Position numbers and translations under genes: made by a program. From NCBI GenBank assembly GCA_023386635.1, contig JAEWJH010000021.1:24704-88703 (forward strand): 64,000 bases of DNA. Direction: 5' to 3'. Origin of the DNA: Pseudomonadota bacterium (GTDB lineage Bacteria; Pseudomonadota; Alphaproteobacteria; Rhizobiales; Xanthobacteraceae). Every line of letters starts with the position of its first letter. Position 1 is the first letter of the stretch. Of the stretch, positions 34,227-42,474 are shown one piece after another. Below the pieces are notes generated by a model. The model made no database searches. It was given only the letters and a program-made list of their open reading frames with translations, and was not told where the DNA came from.

Positions 34227-34970
34227 TCAAAACTCCTCGAGAATGCGGCCGCAGCCGTATACGCGATCGTCGATGCCCGAACGCCGCAGCGCATCCCAGT
34301 AGGTGATCACGTTCATCGCCAGCACCGGCTTTTCCAGCCACCGCTCCGCCTCGGCGGCCACCGCGCCAAAAGCGAGATTGGTGCCGACCTGAAGGATCGC
34401 GTCGACATCGGAACCATCCAGCTCGCGCACAACTTTGCGCAATGTCGGTGGCTGGACCTCGGCGATGGCGAACGGCGAGGCACATTTCAAACCGGTCAGC
34501 TTTACGACGTCGAATCCCGCCTCCTGGAGATAGGCGCGCACCGTCTCGTCGCCCTTGGGCTGGTGCGGGGTAAGAACGGCGATCTTCTTCGCCTTAAACC
34601 GCTGCAATGCAGCGACCGCCGCGGTGGATCCCATCGACACGCCAACACCGGCCCGCGTTGACAGATCCCTCTGCAACGCATCAGCTGCCGCAACGCCGCC
34701 GCTGAAAGCTTCGATCGCTACCCCCATGATCACGTGGTCCGGCGCCAAAGTCGCAACCTGATCGATCGCCGGCGCAATGCCGTCACGCATCGCCTGCACA
34801 TGCGCCATATAGCCACTGTCACTCGCCTGAATTGGTTTTTGCTGAATGGTCAGTCGCGCGATGTGATTGGTAACCCCCCGCGGACGCAGCGGTTCACACT
34901 CCGGTCCAACAATGGTGTTGGTCGATGGAACCACGATGCCGATTTTCTTCCGATATCCGAGTGCGTCCAC
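34227..34970 (-). CDS. maleate isomerase/Asp-Glu racemase-fold protein without catalytic cysteines
   Basis: A 247-residue protein of the maleate isomerase/arylmalonate decarboxylase group. VPSTNTIVGPE at residues ~14-24 and LQVGTNLAF at 193-201 are conserved landmarks. The first Cys of the family falls in VAIEAF (84-89) and the second at Gly196, so both nucleophile positions are non-Cys. The fold is clear, but the racemase/isomerase chemistry is doubtful; I recall a Cys-less branch of this family in alphaproteobacteria. It sits in the catabolic operon between MaoC and the FAD monooxygenase. Confidence 0.85.
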   Translation of the reverse strand: MDALGYRKKIGIVVPSTNTIVGPECEPLRPRGVTNHIARLTIQQKPIQASDSGYMAHVQAMRDGIAPAIDQVATLAPDHVIMGVAIEAFSGGVAAADALQRDLSTRAGVGVSMGSTAAVAALQRFKAKKIAVLTPHQPKGDETVRAYLQEAGFDVVKLTGLKCASPFAIAEVQPPTLRKVVRELDGSDVDAILQVGTNLAFGAVAAEAERWLEKPVLAMNVITYWDALRRSGIDDRVYGCGRILEEF

Positions 34971-35008
34971 GGGTCTTCCTCCTGGATTAAATCTTTCGCA
35001 AACCGCTC

Positions 35009-35527
35009 TCAGCGGACCGCGGTCTTGGGCTCAGGTCGATGCTTGCCGGCCGGCCCATGGCCGCGACGATAGACAAGCAATGTCCGCTTGAACGTGATCA
35101 CCACGTCGCCATCCTGATTGTGGCCAAGAGTGCGAACGGTCACGACACCGACATCCGGCCGCGAGCGGGATTCCCGCACATCCAGCACCTGACTTTCGCT
35201 GTAGAGCGTGTCGCCCTCGAACACCGGGTGCGGCATTCGGACTTCGTCCCAACCCATATTGGCGAACACGTTCTGGGAGACATCCGACACCGTCTGGCCG
35301 GTCACCAGCGCGATCGTCAGACAGGAGTTCACCAGCGGACGCTTGAACGACGTATGCGCGGCGTAGTTCGCATCGAAATGCAACGGGGCCGTGTTCTGGG
35401 TGAGCAACGTGAACCAGGCATTGTCCGTCGCGGTGATGGTGCGACCGAGAGTGTGCTTGTAGACGTCGCCGACCGCGAAATCTTCGAAGAACCGCCCGTT
35501 CCAACCCGCCTTCACAACCATGCTCAT
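35009..35527 (-). CDS. MaoC-like hydratase (mesaconyl-CoA hydratase type)
   Basis: A 172-residue hot-dog protein with the variant motif TLLTQNTAPLHFD (Asn-Pro-His-Asp pattern) and RPLVNSCLTIALVTGQTV, as in mesaconyl-CoA and itaconyl-CoA hydratases. It would act on a short branched or dicarboxylic enoyl-CoA. The ATG overlaps the SDR stop (ATGA). Confidence 0.9.
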   Translation of the reverse strand: MSMVVKAGWNGRFFEDFAVGDVYKHTLGRTITATDNAWFTLLTQNTAPLHFDANYAAHTSFKRPLVNSCLTIALVTGQTVSDVSQNVFANMGWDEVRMPHPVFEGDTLYSESQVLDVRESRSRPDVGVVTVRTLGHNQDGDVVITFKRTLLVYRRGHGPAGKHRPEPKTAVR

Positions 35528-36294
35528 CCCCGAAAACTCTGACCGCCGTCCATATCGACAACGGTCCCGCTGAGATAACCCGACACCGGCGCGGCCAGCA
35601 TTACGGCGAGGTCGGCAACCTCAGCCGCCTCCGCGAGACGGCCGAATGGCAGCGCTGGCAGTTCCTCCTGCCACCGCTCGGGATCGCCGACGCGATCCGC
35701 GGCTTTCTTGCGCATCAGCGTTTCAATGCGGTCAGTCCGCGTCGGCGACGGATTGATCCCAACGACGCGCACGTTCCAGTCCACGCTTTTCGCGCCGACA
35801 GCGCGGGTGAAGGCGATGAGGGCCGCATTGCCCGCGGAGCCGCAGATGTAATCCCATCGCGGTTCCTGGCCGGCCATGCCGATGATATTGACGATGACGC
35901 CTGAAGACCGCTTGCGCATCTCGGCGAGAAAAAGCTGCGTCAGGTGGATGTAGCCGAACACCTTGAGCTGCCAAACCTCCTGCCACCGCCCAAGCGGGAG
36001 ATCGAACAGATTGCCGCCCGGGATGGCGCCGGCATTATTGACGAGGATATCGACGTCGCCGTGCTCGCGATGCAACCGCACACGCTCCTGCTCGAGCGCG
36101 AGATCGCCGACAAATGAAACCACCTGTGCGCCTTTCGCACGCAGTCCCGCCTCAGCGGTCTGTAATCGCTCCGCATCGCGACCGGTGATGACGACGCGGG
36201 CGCCTTCGCGTGCGAACGATTCCGCACAGGCAAGGCCGATCCCCTTGCTCGCGCCGGTGATGAGAACGCTGCGGCCCGCCAGACGGAGATCCAT
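35524..36294 (-). CDS. short-chain dehydrogenase/reductase with atypical active site
   Basis: A 256-residue SDR. Cofactor motif TGASKGIG (13-20) and NNAG (86-89) are intact. The catalytic YxxxK reads Tyr149-Ile-Cys-Gly-Ser153, so the Lys is replaced by Ser, and the catalytic Ser position reads Gly in NIIGMAG. The C-terminal GTVVDMDGGQSFRG is normal for classical SDRs. It may be inactive, a lyase-like variant, or use other residues. The start is the ATG 1 base from the deacetylase stop; an upstream extension is an overlap artefact. Confidence 0.88.
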   Translation of the reverse strand: MDLRLAGRSVLITGASKGIGLACAESFAREGARVVITGRDAERLQTAEAGLRAKGAQVVSFVGDLALEQERVRLHREHGDVDILVNNAGAIPGGNLFDLPLGRWQEVWQLKVFGYIHLTQLFLAEMRKRSSGVIVNIIGMAGQEPRWDYICGSAGNAALIAFTRAVGAKSVDWNVRVVGINPSPTRTDRIETLMRKKAADRVGDPERWQEELPALPFGRLAEAAEVADLAVMLAAPVSGYLSGTVVDMDGGQSFRG

Positions 36295-36295
36295 G

Positions 36296-37180
36296 TCAAA
36301 CCTTTGCCGGCATCGGCGTTGCCGCGCTGAACCAGTCAGCCAGCTGGCTGCCGGTGAAGAAACCCACCTGCTCGCTGGCGCACAGCGCATCCAGCATGGC
36401 GTCAAGCTCATGGATGCGATGCGGCACCGAAATCAGGTGCGGATGCAGGCCGATCGCCAGAACGATCGCGCTGTCGCGGCATTCCGCCTCGAAGCGGCGC
36501 AACGTGAACTCCAGACGCCGCGCCATTTCGCCGGTCGCGTGCCGCTCGATCGCATAGATGATCGAGTCGTTGATTTCGATGTTGTAGGGCATCGCGATGA
36601 TCGGCTTGCCCTTGGTCCGCATCCACGAGGGGCGATCATCGACGACCCAGTCGCAGACATAATCGATCCCGCTGTCTTTCAGGATATCGACGGTATCGAC
36701 TGTTTCACGCAGGCCGGGCGAGAGCCAGCCGCGGACAGGCTTTCCGGTGAAGGACGACACCTTGTCGAGACAGGCTCGGATCAGCGCGGCTTCTCCGCCT
36801 TCGACGTGGTTGATCGCCTTCTGATGCATGCCATGGCCGATGAACTCCCAGCCCGCGTCGCGCATCGCAATGGCGGCCTGCGGATAGGCATCGATCACGC
36901 CGGCATTGAAGCTGGTCGACGCCGGGAGGCCGCGATCGGCGAAGGCCTTGAGAATGCGCGGGAGTCCGGCGCGCATTCCGTAATCGGCCCATGAAAAGTT
37001 CGGCACGTCCGGAACCGTCTCGCGCCCGTGCGGCGGCGTGATGATCGTGCGCGGCATCGGCTGGTCGAACTGCCAGTTCTCTATATTCACGACGAGGTGG
37101 ACAAGAATCCGCTTTCCCTCAAGGGGCGGCAGTGGCGCGCGCTCGGACGACAGCTGATACGGGATGCGTGGATTTGACAT
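36296..37180 (-). CDS. polysaccharide deacetylase-fold hydrolase (PuuE-like)
   Basis: A 294-residue NodB-fold protein. GRETVPDVPNFSWADYGMR, TSFNAGVIDAYPQ, GWEFIGHGMHQKAINH and GWLSPGLRETVDT match the PuuE allantoinase/N-deformylase branch rather than cell-wall deacetylases, and there is no signal peptide, so it is cytoplasmic. It likely hydrolyses an amide or cyclic amide. Packed between the ABC ATPase and the SDR. Confidence 0.88.
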   Translation of the reverse strand: MSNPRIPYQLSSERAPLPPLEGKRILVHLVVNIENWQFDQPMPRTIITPPHGRETVPDVPNFSWADYGMRAGLPRILKAFADRGLPASTSFNAGVIDAYPQAAIAMRDAGWEFIGHGMHQKAINHVEGGEAALIRACLDKVSSFTGKPVRGWLSPGLRETVDTVDILKDSGIDYVCDWVVDDRPSWMRTKGKPIIAMPYNIEINDSIIYAIERHATGEMARRLEFTLRRFEAECRDSAIVLAIGLHPHLISVPHRIHELDAMLDALCASEQVGFFTGSQLADWFSAATPMPAKV

Positions 37181-37192
37181 TGCTAGGGCCTC

Positions 37193-37954
37193 TCAGTGAA
37201 TTGCACCGACTTGCATGCCCGACATGATCTGCGCCTTGTAGGCCATGAACTCCGGACTCGTGAGTTTGGTAATGGAACGAGGCCGGGTCATTTCAATCGG
37301 GATAGTCTGGACGATGCGGCCGGGTCGTGCAGACATGATGCAGACGCGGTCGGACAACAGGACTGCCTCGTCGATATCGTGCGTCACGAACAACACCGTG
37401 GTGCCGAGCGACTGCCATACATCGAGCAGCAACTGCTGCATTTGCAGGCGGGTCTGCGCATCGAGCGCGCCGAAGGGCTCATCCATCAGCAGGGCGCGAG
37501 GATTCATCGCCAGAACGCGTGCGATCCCCACGCGCTGACGCATGCCGCCGGACAGTTGCACCGGCAGCGCGTCGGCGAAGGCTTCAAGCCCGACCAACTT
37601 GAGCAGTTCGCGCGCCTTCGGCTCATACGCCGCGCGCGACAGGCCCCGCACTTTGGGGCTGAAGATCAGATTCTCCCAGACGCTGAGCCACGGAAACAGC
37701 GCCGCCTCCTGAAACACGACGCCGCGGTCCGGACCCGGATGGGAAATCGCCGCTCCGTCGAACAGCATCGTGCCCTCGGTCGTCTTTTCAAAGCCGGCCA
37801 GAAGATTGAGCAGCGTGGACTTGCCGCAACCGGATGGCCCGAGCAGCGCGACGAATTCGCCTTCGGCCACCGTCAGGCTGACGTCCTCCAGCGCCCGCAC
37901 TTCCTGAGCACCGGGGTATGTCTTGGAAACCTTGTCGAAGGAAATGGTGCCCAT
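37193..37954 (-). CDS. NitT/TauT-family ABC transporter ATPase
   Basis: A 253-residue ATPase with GPSGCGKSTLL (Walker A, ~39), LSGGMRQRVGIARVL (signature, ~137) and LLMDEPFGALD (Walker B, ~158). It powers a nitrate/sulfonate/aromatic-type importer with the permease 7 bases upstream and the binding protein before that. Confidence 0.95.
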   Translation of the reverse strand: MGTISFDKVSKTYPGAQEVRALEDVSLTVAEGEFVALLGPSGCGKSTLLNLLAGFEKTTEGTMLFDGAAISHPGPDRGVVFQEAALFPWLSVWENLIFSPKVRGLSRAAYEPKARELLKLVGLEAFADALPVQLSGGMRQRVGIARVLAMNPRALLMDEPFGALDAQTRLQMQQLLLDVWQSLGTTVLFVTHDIDEAVLLSDRVCIMSARPGRIVQTIPIEMTRPRSITKLTSPEFMAYKAQIMSGMQVGAIH

Positions 37955-37961
37955 CGATGCC

Positions 37962-38837
37962 TCAGGACTGGAAAGACTGCATACGCCGCCAGGTCAGAAC
38001 CCAGCGCTCGACGAGAACGATGATGTAGTCGGTCAGCAAACCGAGGATGCCAATGGTGACCATGTCGGCGATCACGACGTCCATGCGGCCGACGTAATAG
38101 GCATCCCACAGCACATAGCCGAGGCCGGATTTGACCGCGACCATTTCCGCGACGATGACCGCCGTCCATGCGATGCCGAGACCGATTCGCATTCCGGTGA
38201 AGATCGATGGCAGCGAAGCCGGCAGAACGACCCGCCGCAGCACCGTGAGACGGCTTGCGCCCATCATCAGCGCCGCGCGGATCAGATTTCGCTCGACGTC
38301 ACGCGCGCCCTGCGCCGTGTTGACGACGATCGGATAGAAAGCACCGAGCGCGATCAGGAACACCGCGCCGATATCCTGGATGCCGAACACGGCGATCGAG
38401 AACGGCAGCCACGCCGTGATCGGAATAGGCCGCAGCAACTGCACGGTCGGATCGACCGTGCTCGCCGCAAGCCTGTTCCAGCCGATCGCAAGACCGACGG
38501 GGACGCCGACGACCAGCGCCGCCAGAAAGCCCTTGGAGACACGCTCCGCGGAGAACGCCAGATTGGCGAACCAGGTCCCGCTGTAGGGATTCAACCCGAA
38601 CCCGCCAGCCCCGAACGCCCAGACTTTCCAAGCCTGCCAGACGCGGTCCGGCGTCGGCAGGACGCCGCCCAGCAGCGAGCCGTTGGTCCCGCCAAGCTGC
38701 CAAAGCACGATGATAAGGATCGGCAGCAAAACGGCCAGCACCACTTGACGCAGCCGCCGGCCGACGGCACTCGACGCCGCCCCGCTCCGCGCTGACGGCG
38801 CGGAGACGGGTGTTGGAGGTCGGTCAGCTGCGGTCAT
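37962..38837 (-). CDS. NitT/TauT-family ABC transporter permease
   Basis: A 291-residue inner-membrane protein with about six helices after a Ser/Pro/Ala-rich cytoplasmic N-terminus. The EAA coupling loop reads GASRLTVLRRVVLPASLP. Partner of the ATPase and the binding protein in the same operon. Confidence 0.94.
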   Translation of the reverse strand: MTAADRPPTPVSAPSARSGAASSAVGRRLRQVVLAVLLPILIIVLWQLGGTNGSLLGGVLPTPDRVWQAWKVWAFGAGGFGLNPYSGTWFANLAFSAERVSKGFLAALVVGVPVGLAIGWNRLAASTVDPTVQLLRPIPITAWLPFSIAVFGIQDIGAVFLIALGAFYPIVVNTAQGARDVERNLIRAALMMGASRLTVLRRVVLPASLPSIFTGMRIGLGIAWTAVIVAEMVAVKSGLGYVLWDAYYVGRMDVVIADMVTIGILGLLTDYIIVLVERWVLTWRRMQSFQS

Positions 38838-38870
38838 GGTGTGGCCGTTTTTTCGTTGGCTGCGGGTTCG

Positions 38871-39866
38871 TTACTTGCCCATCGCCTTGGTGACGAACGA
38901 GCCATCCCAGTTGGCGGCGATTTCGCCGGACACGTCCTTCTGGATGACACCGAGGTCAGCGAAAGCTTTGGCCTGGCGCTGGATCTGCTCGGGCGAAATG
39001 ACCTCACCGAGCTTGATGATCTGCGCCGCCTTCGCAGAAATATCCGGGGCCATGCCGGAGAGCTTGGCATAAGCCTCCGCGAACTTCTCCGGAGACTTCG
39101 ACAACTCTTCCTGCTTCTTCAGATAGGTCCAGACAAACCGCTCGACCGCGGCGCGCTTAGTATCGACGGCCTGCTTGGACGCCATGATCATCCCAAGCTC
39201 GGCGCCGACCGCCTTAGAGGACGAGTATTCAAGGTTCTTGGCGAAGTAGCCATAACCATCCATCACCGGGATGGATTCAAAAGGCTCCCAGGTGACGATG
39301 CCGTCGACTTCGCCATTCTTCAGCGCCTGATCGAAGTTCGCACCGCCACCCTGAATGTTGACCGCCTGGAAGCTGTTGTAGGGAATCTTGTTCTCGACCA
39401 GCGTCGCGGCGAACTGGAACCAGACCGCCGAGCCCGGCGCGATGGCGATCTTCTTGCCCTTCAGATCGTCCCAGGAATCGAACTTCACGCCTTTGCGGCC
39501 GATCACGTATTTGGGCGAAGAGCCGACACCCATAAGGCCGACGACATTCTTGGAGCCCTGCGCCAGCGAAATCGCCAGATCGGCCGGGCCGACTGATGCA
39601 ACGTCAAGCGATCCCGCGAGCAACGCCGTTCGCGCATCAGCATAGCGCACGAACTCGACGAGTTTGATGTCGACACCGAGCTTCTTCAGCTCGTCGGTGA
39701 TCATCACCATCGGCGCGAGGTGACCGACCTTCTGGTATCCGACTGTCAGTTCAACACGCGGAGACAGCGGTGCAGGCTCTGGCCCTACCGCTGCCGCCGA
39801 ATGAACCGTGATAGCCAAACCGACAGCCGCGATCGTCAACTTCGCAAACGTCTTGAGTATCTGCAT
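38871..39866 (-). CDS. NitT/TauT-family ABC substrate-binding protein
   Basis: A 331-residue periplasmic protein of the NMT1/SsuA fold. The signal peptide ends near SAAAVG. Typical elements: LTVGYQKVGHLAPM, GKKIAIAPGSAVWF and GEVDGIVTWEPF. The ATG has a GGAGGG site. Binding proteins of this class recognise sulfonates, nitrate, thiamine precursors, or aromatic acids such as phthalate. Confidence 0.93.
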   Translation of the reverse strand: MQILKTFAKLTIAAVGLAITVHSAAAVGPEPAPLSPRVELTVGYQKVGHLAPMVMITDELKKLGVDIKLVEFVRYADARTALLAGSLDVASVGPADLAISLAQGSKNVVGLMGVGSSPKYVIGRKGVKFDSWDDLKGKKIAIAPGSAVWFQFAATLVENKIPYNSFQAVNIQGGGANFDQALKNGEVDGIVTWEPFESIPVMDGYGYFAKNLEYSSSKAVGAELGMIMASKQAVDTKRAAVERFVWTYLKKQEELSKSPEKFAEAYAKLSGMAPDISAKAAQIIKLGEVISPEQIQRQAKAFADLGVIQKDVSGEIAANWDGSFVTKAMGK

Positions 39867-39962
39867 GGTCGCCCTCCGTGGTTGTTGCAATGACGTGAAC
39901 GTCTCGACTTAAAGTTCGCTTGTGCTCTTGCCGGGGTTTGAAAATCCGGCGAGAACCGTCGT

Positions 39963-41156
39963 TCAGATGACACCGTCCCGCTTCAGCGCTTCCAGCTCCG
40001 TGGAGTCGATCCCCAGTTCGCCCAGGATATCGGAATTGCTTGCACCTGCCTCCGGCAGGAGGTGCGTCATGACCGCTGGCGTGCGCGAGAGGATGAACGG
40101 CTGACCGACGAGATTGACGGCGCTGCCGTCGTCGCTCGGCACCGGCGCCGCCATCTGAAGATGCCGCACCTGCGGGTCCGCGAAGACCTCGTCCATTTTG
40201 TAGATCGGCCCGGCGGGGACACCCGCCTCCTCCAGCAGTTCCAGCCATTCGCGCGATGACTTCTGCCGGAAAATCACGGCAAGCTCCGCCTTGAGCTGCG
40301 GGCGATGGCGCAACCGCTGATCCTGCGTGGCATAGTCAGGATGCGTATGCATGTCCGGGCGACCGATCGCCGTGCAGAACGACTTCCACTGCCCCTGTCC
40401 GCCGACGGCGATATTGATAAAGCCATCCGATGTTTCCACCACACCCATCGGGGTCGAGTACGGATGGTCGTTGCCGGCCTGCTGTGGCACGGCGCCTTCG
40501 ACAAGATAGCGCGCAGCCTGAAAATCCATCATCGCGATCTGCGCCTGCAACAGCGACGACTGCACCCACTGCCCTTCGCCCGATTGCTCGCGCTCGGTCA
40601 ATGCAACAAGGATGCCGATCGCCGCATAAAGACCGGCGGAAATATCGGCGATCGCGGTGCCGGCGCGAACCGGCCCCTGCTCCGGCAAGCCTGTGACCGC
40701 CATCAGTCCGCCCATCCCCTGTGCGATCTGATCGAATCCGGCGCGCGTCCGATAAGGGCCCGATTGACCGAAACCCGAAATCGACGCCAGGATAATGCGC
40801 TTGTTGATCGCCTTGAGATCGTCGTAACCGATGCCGAGCCGGTCCTTGACGTCGGGTCGGAAATTCTCGACCACGATATCCGCATTCTCGACGAGCTGCT
40901 TGAAAATAGCGAGCCCGCGCGGCGTTTTCAGATTGAGCGTGATCGAGCGCTTGTTCCGGTGCAGATTCTGCATATCGGAGCCGGATCGTGCGCCGCTCAT
41001 CCCTTCGTTCGGATCGACGCCGGGCGGCGCCTCGATCTTGATCACGTCGGCGCCGAAATCAGCAAAAATGCGACAGCAGACCGGACCCGCCCGCACCCGC
41101 GAGAGATCGAGAATCCTGAGTTTTGCCAGAGCCGGCATCGGGGCTTGCGCAATCAC
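39963..41156 (-). CDS. class III CoA-transferase (CaiB/BaiF family)
   Basis: A 397-residue formyl-CoA-transferase-type enzyme. LRILDLSRVRAGPVC at the N-terminus, VVENFRPDVKDRLGIGY, and the catalytic Asp in GFDQIAQGMGGLM (~residue 152). It moves CoA from a donor thioester onto a carboxylic acid, here probably activating the degradation intermediate. The GTG overlaps the amidase stop (GTGA); an ATG six codons later is the alternative. Confidence 0.92.
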   Translation of the reverse strand: MIAQAPMPALAKLRILDLSRVRAGPVCCRIFADFGADVIKIEAPPGVDPNEGMSGARSGSDMQNLHRNKRSITLNLKTPRGLAIFKQLVENADIVVENFRPDVKDRLGIGYDDLKAINKRIILASISGFGQSGPYRTRAGFDQIAQGMGGLMAVTGLPEQGPVRAGTAIADISAGLYAAIGILVALTEREQSGEGQWVQSSLLQAQIAMMDFQAARYLVEGAVPQQAGNDHPYSTPMGVVETSDGFINIAVGGQGQWKSFCTAIGRPDMHTHPDYATQDQRLRHRPQLKAELAVIFRQKSSREWLELLEEAGVPAGPIYKMDEVFADPQVRHLQMAAPVPSDDGSAVNLVGQPFILSRTPAVMTHLLPEAGASNSDILGELGIDSTELEALKRDGVI

Positions 41157-42472
41157 GCCGCCACTCCCTCGTTCGCGATCATGGATGCGATGGCGGTCGG
41201 CACACGCGCGTGCCAATCCGTCACCGCCTGCAATTGCTGCGCCAGACCGAGCAGCAACTGGTCGTCGTCAGGACGGCCGATGAGCTGAAGCGCGACAGGA
41301 AGCCCGCTTCGGTCAAAACCCACGGGGAACGCTACCGCCGGCAGCCCGAAATAGTTCACGAACCGCGTAAAGCGGCTCAATGCATAGAGCGTCTTGGCCG
41401 AGAACGTCGGGAACTGCGGGTCCACGTCGGATCGTCGCGGCGTCAATATCGGCATCACGGGCGAGACCGCGATCTTCCCGCCTTCGAGAAAGCGAGCGAT
41501 GAAGTCATCCCGCAGGCGAGGTCTCGCGTCGGCGGCGGCCTGCCGATGCTCCGCCGCGATGGCCAATCCCTTGCCGAGGCGCTTGCGCAGCGTCGCATCG
41601 ACCCGCGGATCGTCGATCCGGGCGCGATGCGTGCGAGAGGCTTCGGCCTGCATCACGGTGAGAACATGCACGTCCGCCTCATCCGGGAAACCGGATCGGC
41701 AGACGACGTCCAGACCCTGACGACGAAACACGTCAAGCGCTGCGCGGCAGATGGCGGCGATTTCCGGATCGCTCGCGGCGAACGCGTCATCCATCATGGT
41801 CAACGCAATCCTCCCGCCGACGCCAGCTGCGGCACCCGTCAGCACGCGATCCACGAGCGCAACATCGGCGGCGCTCCGGGCCATGATTCCGATGGTGTCG
41901 AGGCTCGGCGCCAGCGGCATCGTCGCGTCCAGAGGGAAACGACCGAAGGTCGGCTTCAACGCGGTGATGCCGCAGCAATGCGCCGGTATCCGGACCGAAC
42001 CTCCGGTATCCGAACCCAGAGCGACGAAGCAGCAGCCGGAGGCAACGAGCACCGCCGATCCGCTGGAAGAACCACCAGGCACCGCGTCCTTGTTCCAGGG
42101 ATTGAGCGCACCACCCCGCGCCGGATTGATGCCGGACGGCTCATAGGCCAGTTCGGTCATTTCCGCCGTGCCGATCAGACACGCGCCGGCCGCATTGAGC
42201 CGCGCAACGACCGGAGAAACGTCAAGCGCGTCATCAATCGGCGCGGCGCATCCCCAGCCGGCAGCCGCGACACCCGTGCCGATCATGTCCTTGACGACAT
42301 AGGGTAACCCGCCGAGCGGGCCTTCGACCGAAGGCCGCAGCGGAAAATCGTGCACAACAGCGCGAAGCATTCGTCCGAGCGACGCCAGCCTGCGGTGTGA
42401 TTGCACCAATGCCGCTTGCCTGCCGGTCTCTGACAGCGACGTCCAGTCGGTCAGGCGGGCGGGCGACGGCAT
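41153..42472 (-). CDS. amidase (amidase signature family)
   Basis: A 439-residue amidase with the Ser-cisSer-Lys triad: Lys in YVVKDMIG (~residue 61), Ser in PGGSSSGSAVLVASG (~135) and the nucleophile Ser in GSDTGGSVRIPAH (~159). It cleaves an amide to acid and ammonia. The ATG falls 2 bases after the acyl-CoA dehydrogenase stop; the longer open frame upstream is antisense-like noise. A probable nitrogen-releasing step of the pathway. Confidence 0.92.
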   Translation of the reverse strand: MPSPARLTDWTSLSETGRQAALVQSHRRLASLGRMLRAVVHDFPLRPSVEGPLGGLPYVVKDMIGTGVAAAGWGCAAPIDDALDVSPVVARLNAAGACLIGTAEMTELAYEPSGINPARGGALNPWNKDAVPGGSSSGSAVLVASGCCFVALGSDTGGSVRIPAHCCGITALKPTFGRFPLDATMPLAPSLDTIGIMARSAADVALVDRVLTGAAAGVGGRIALTMMDDAFAASDPEIAAICRAALDVFRRQGLDVVCRSGFPDEADVHVLTVMQAEASRTHRARIDDPRVDATLRKRLGKGLAIAAEHRQAAADARPRLRDDFIARFLEGGKIAVSPVMPILTPRRSDVDPQFPTFSAKTLYALSRFTRFVNYFGLPAVAFPVGFDRSGLPVALQLIGRPDDDQLLLGLAQQLQAVTDWHARVPTAIASMIANEGVAA

Positions 42473-42474
42473 GG

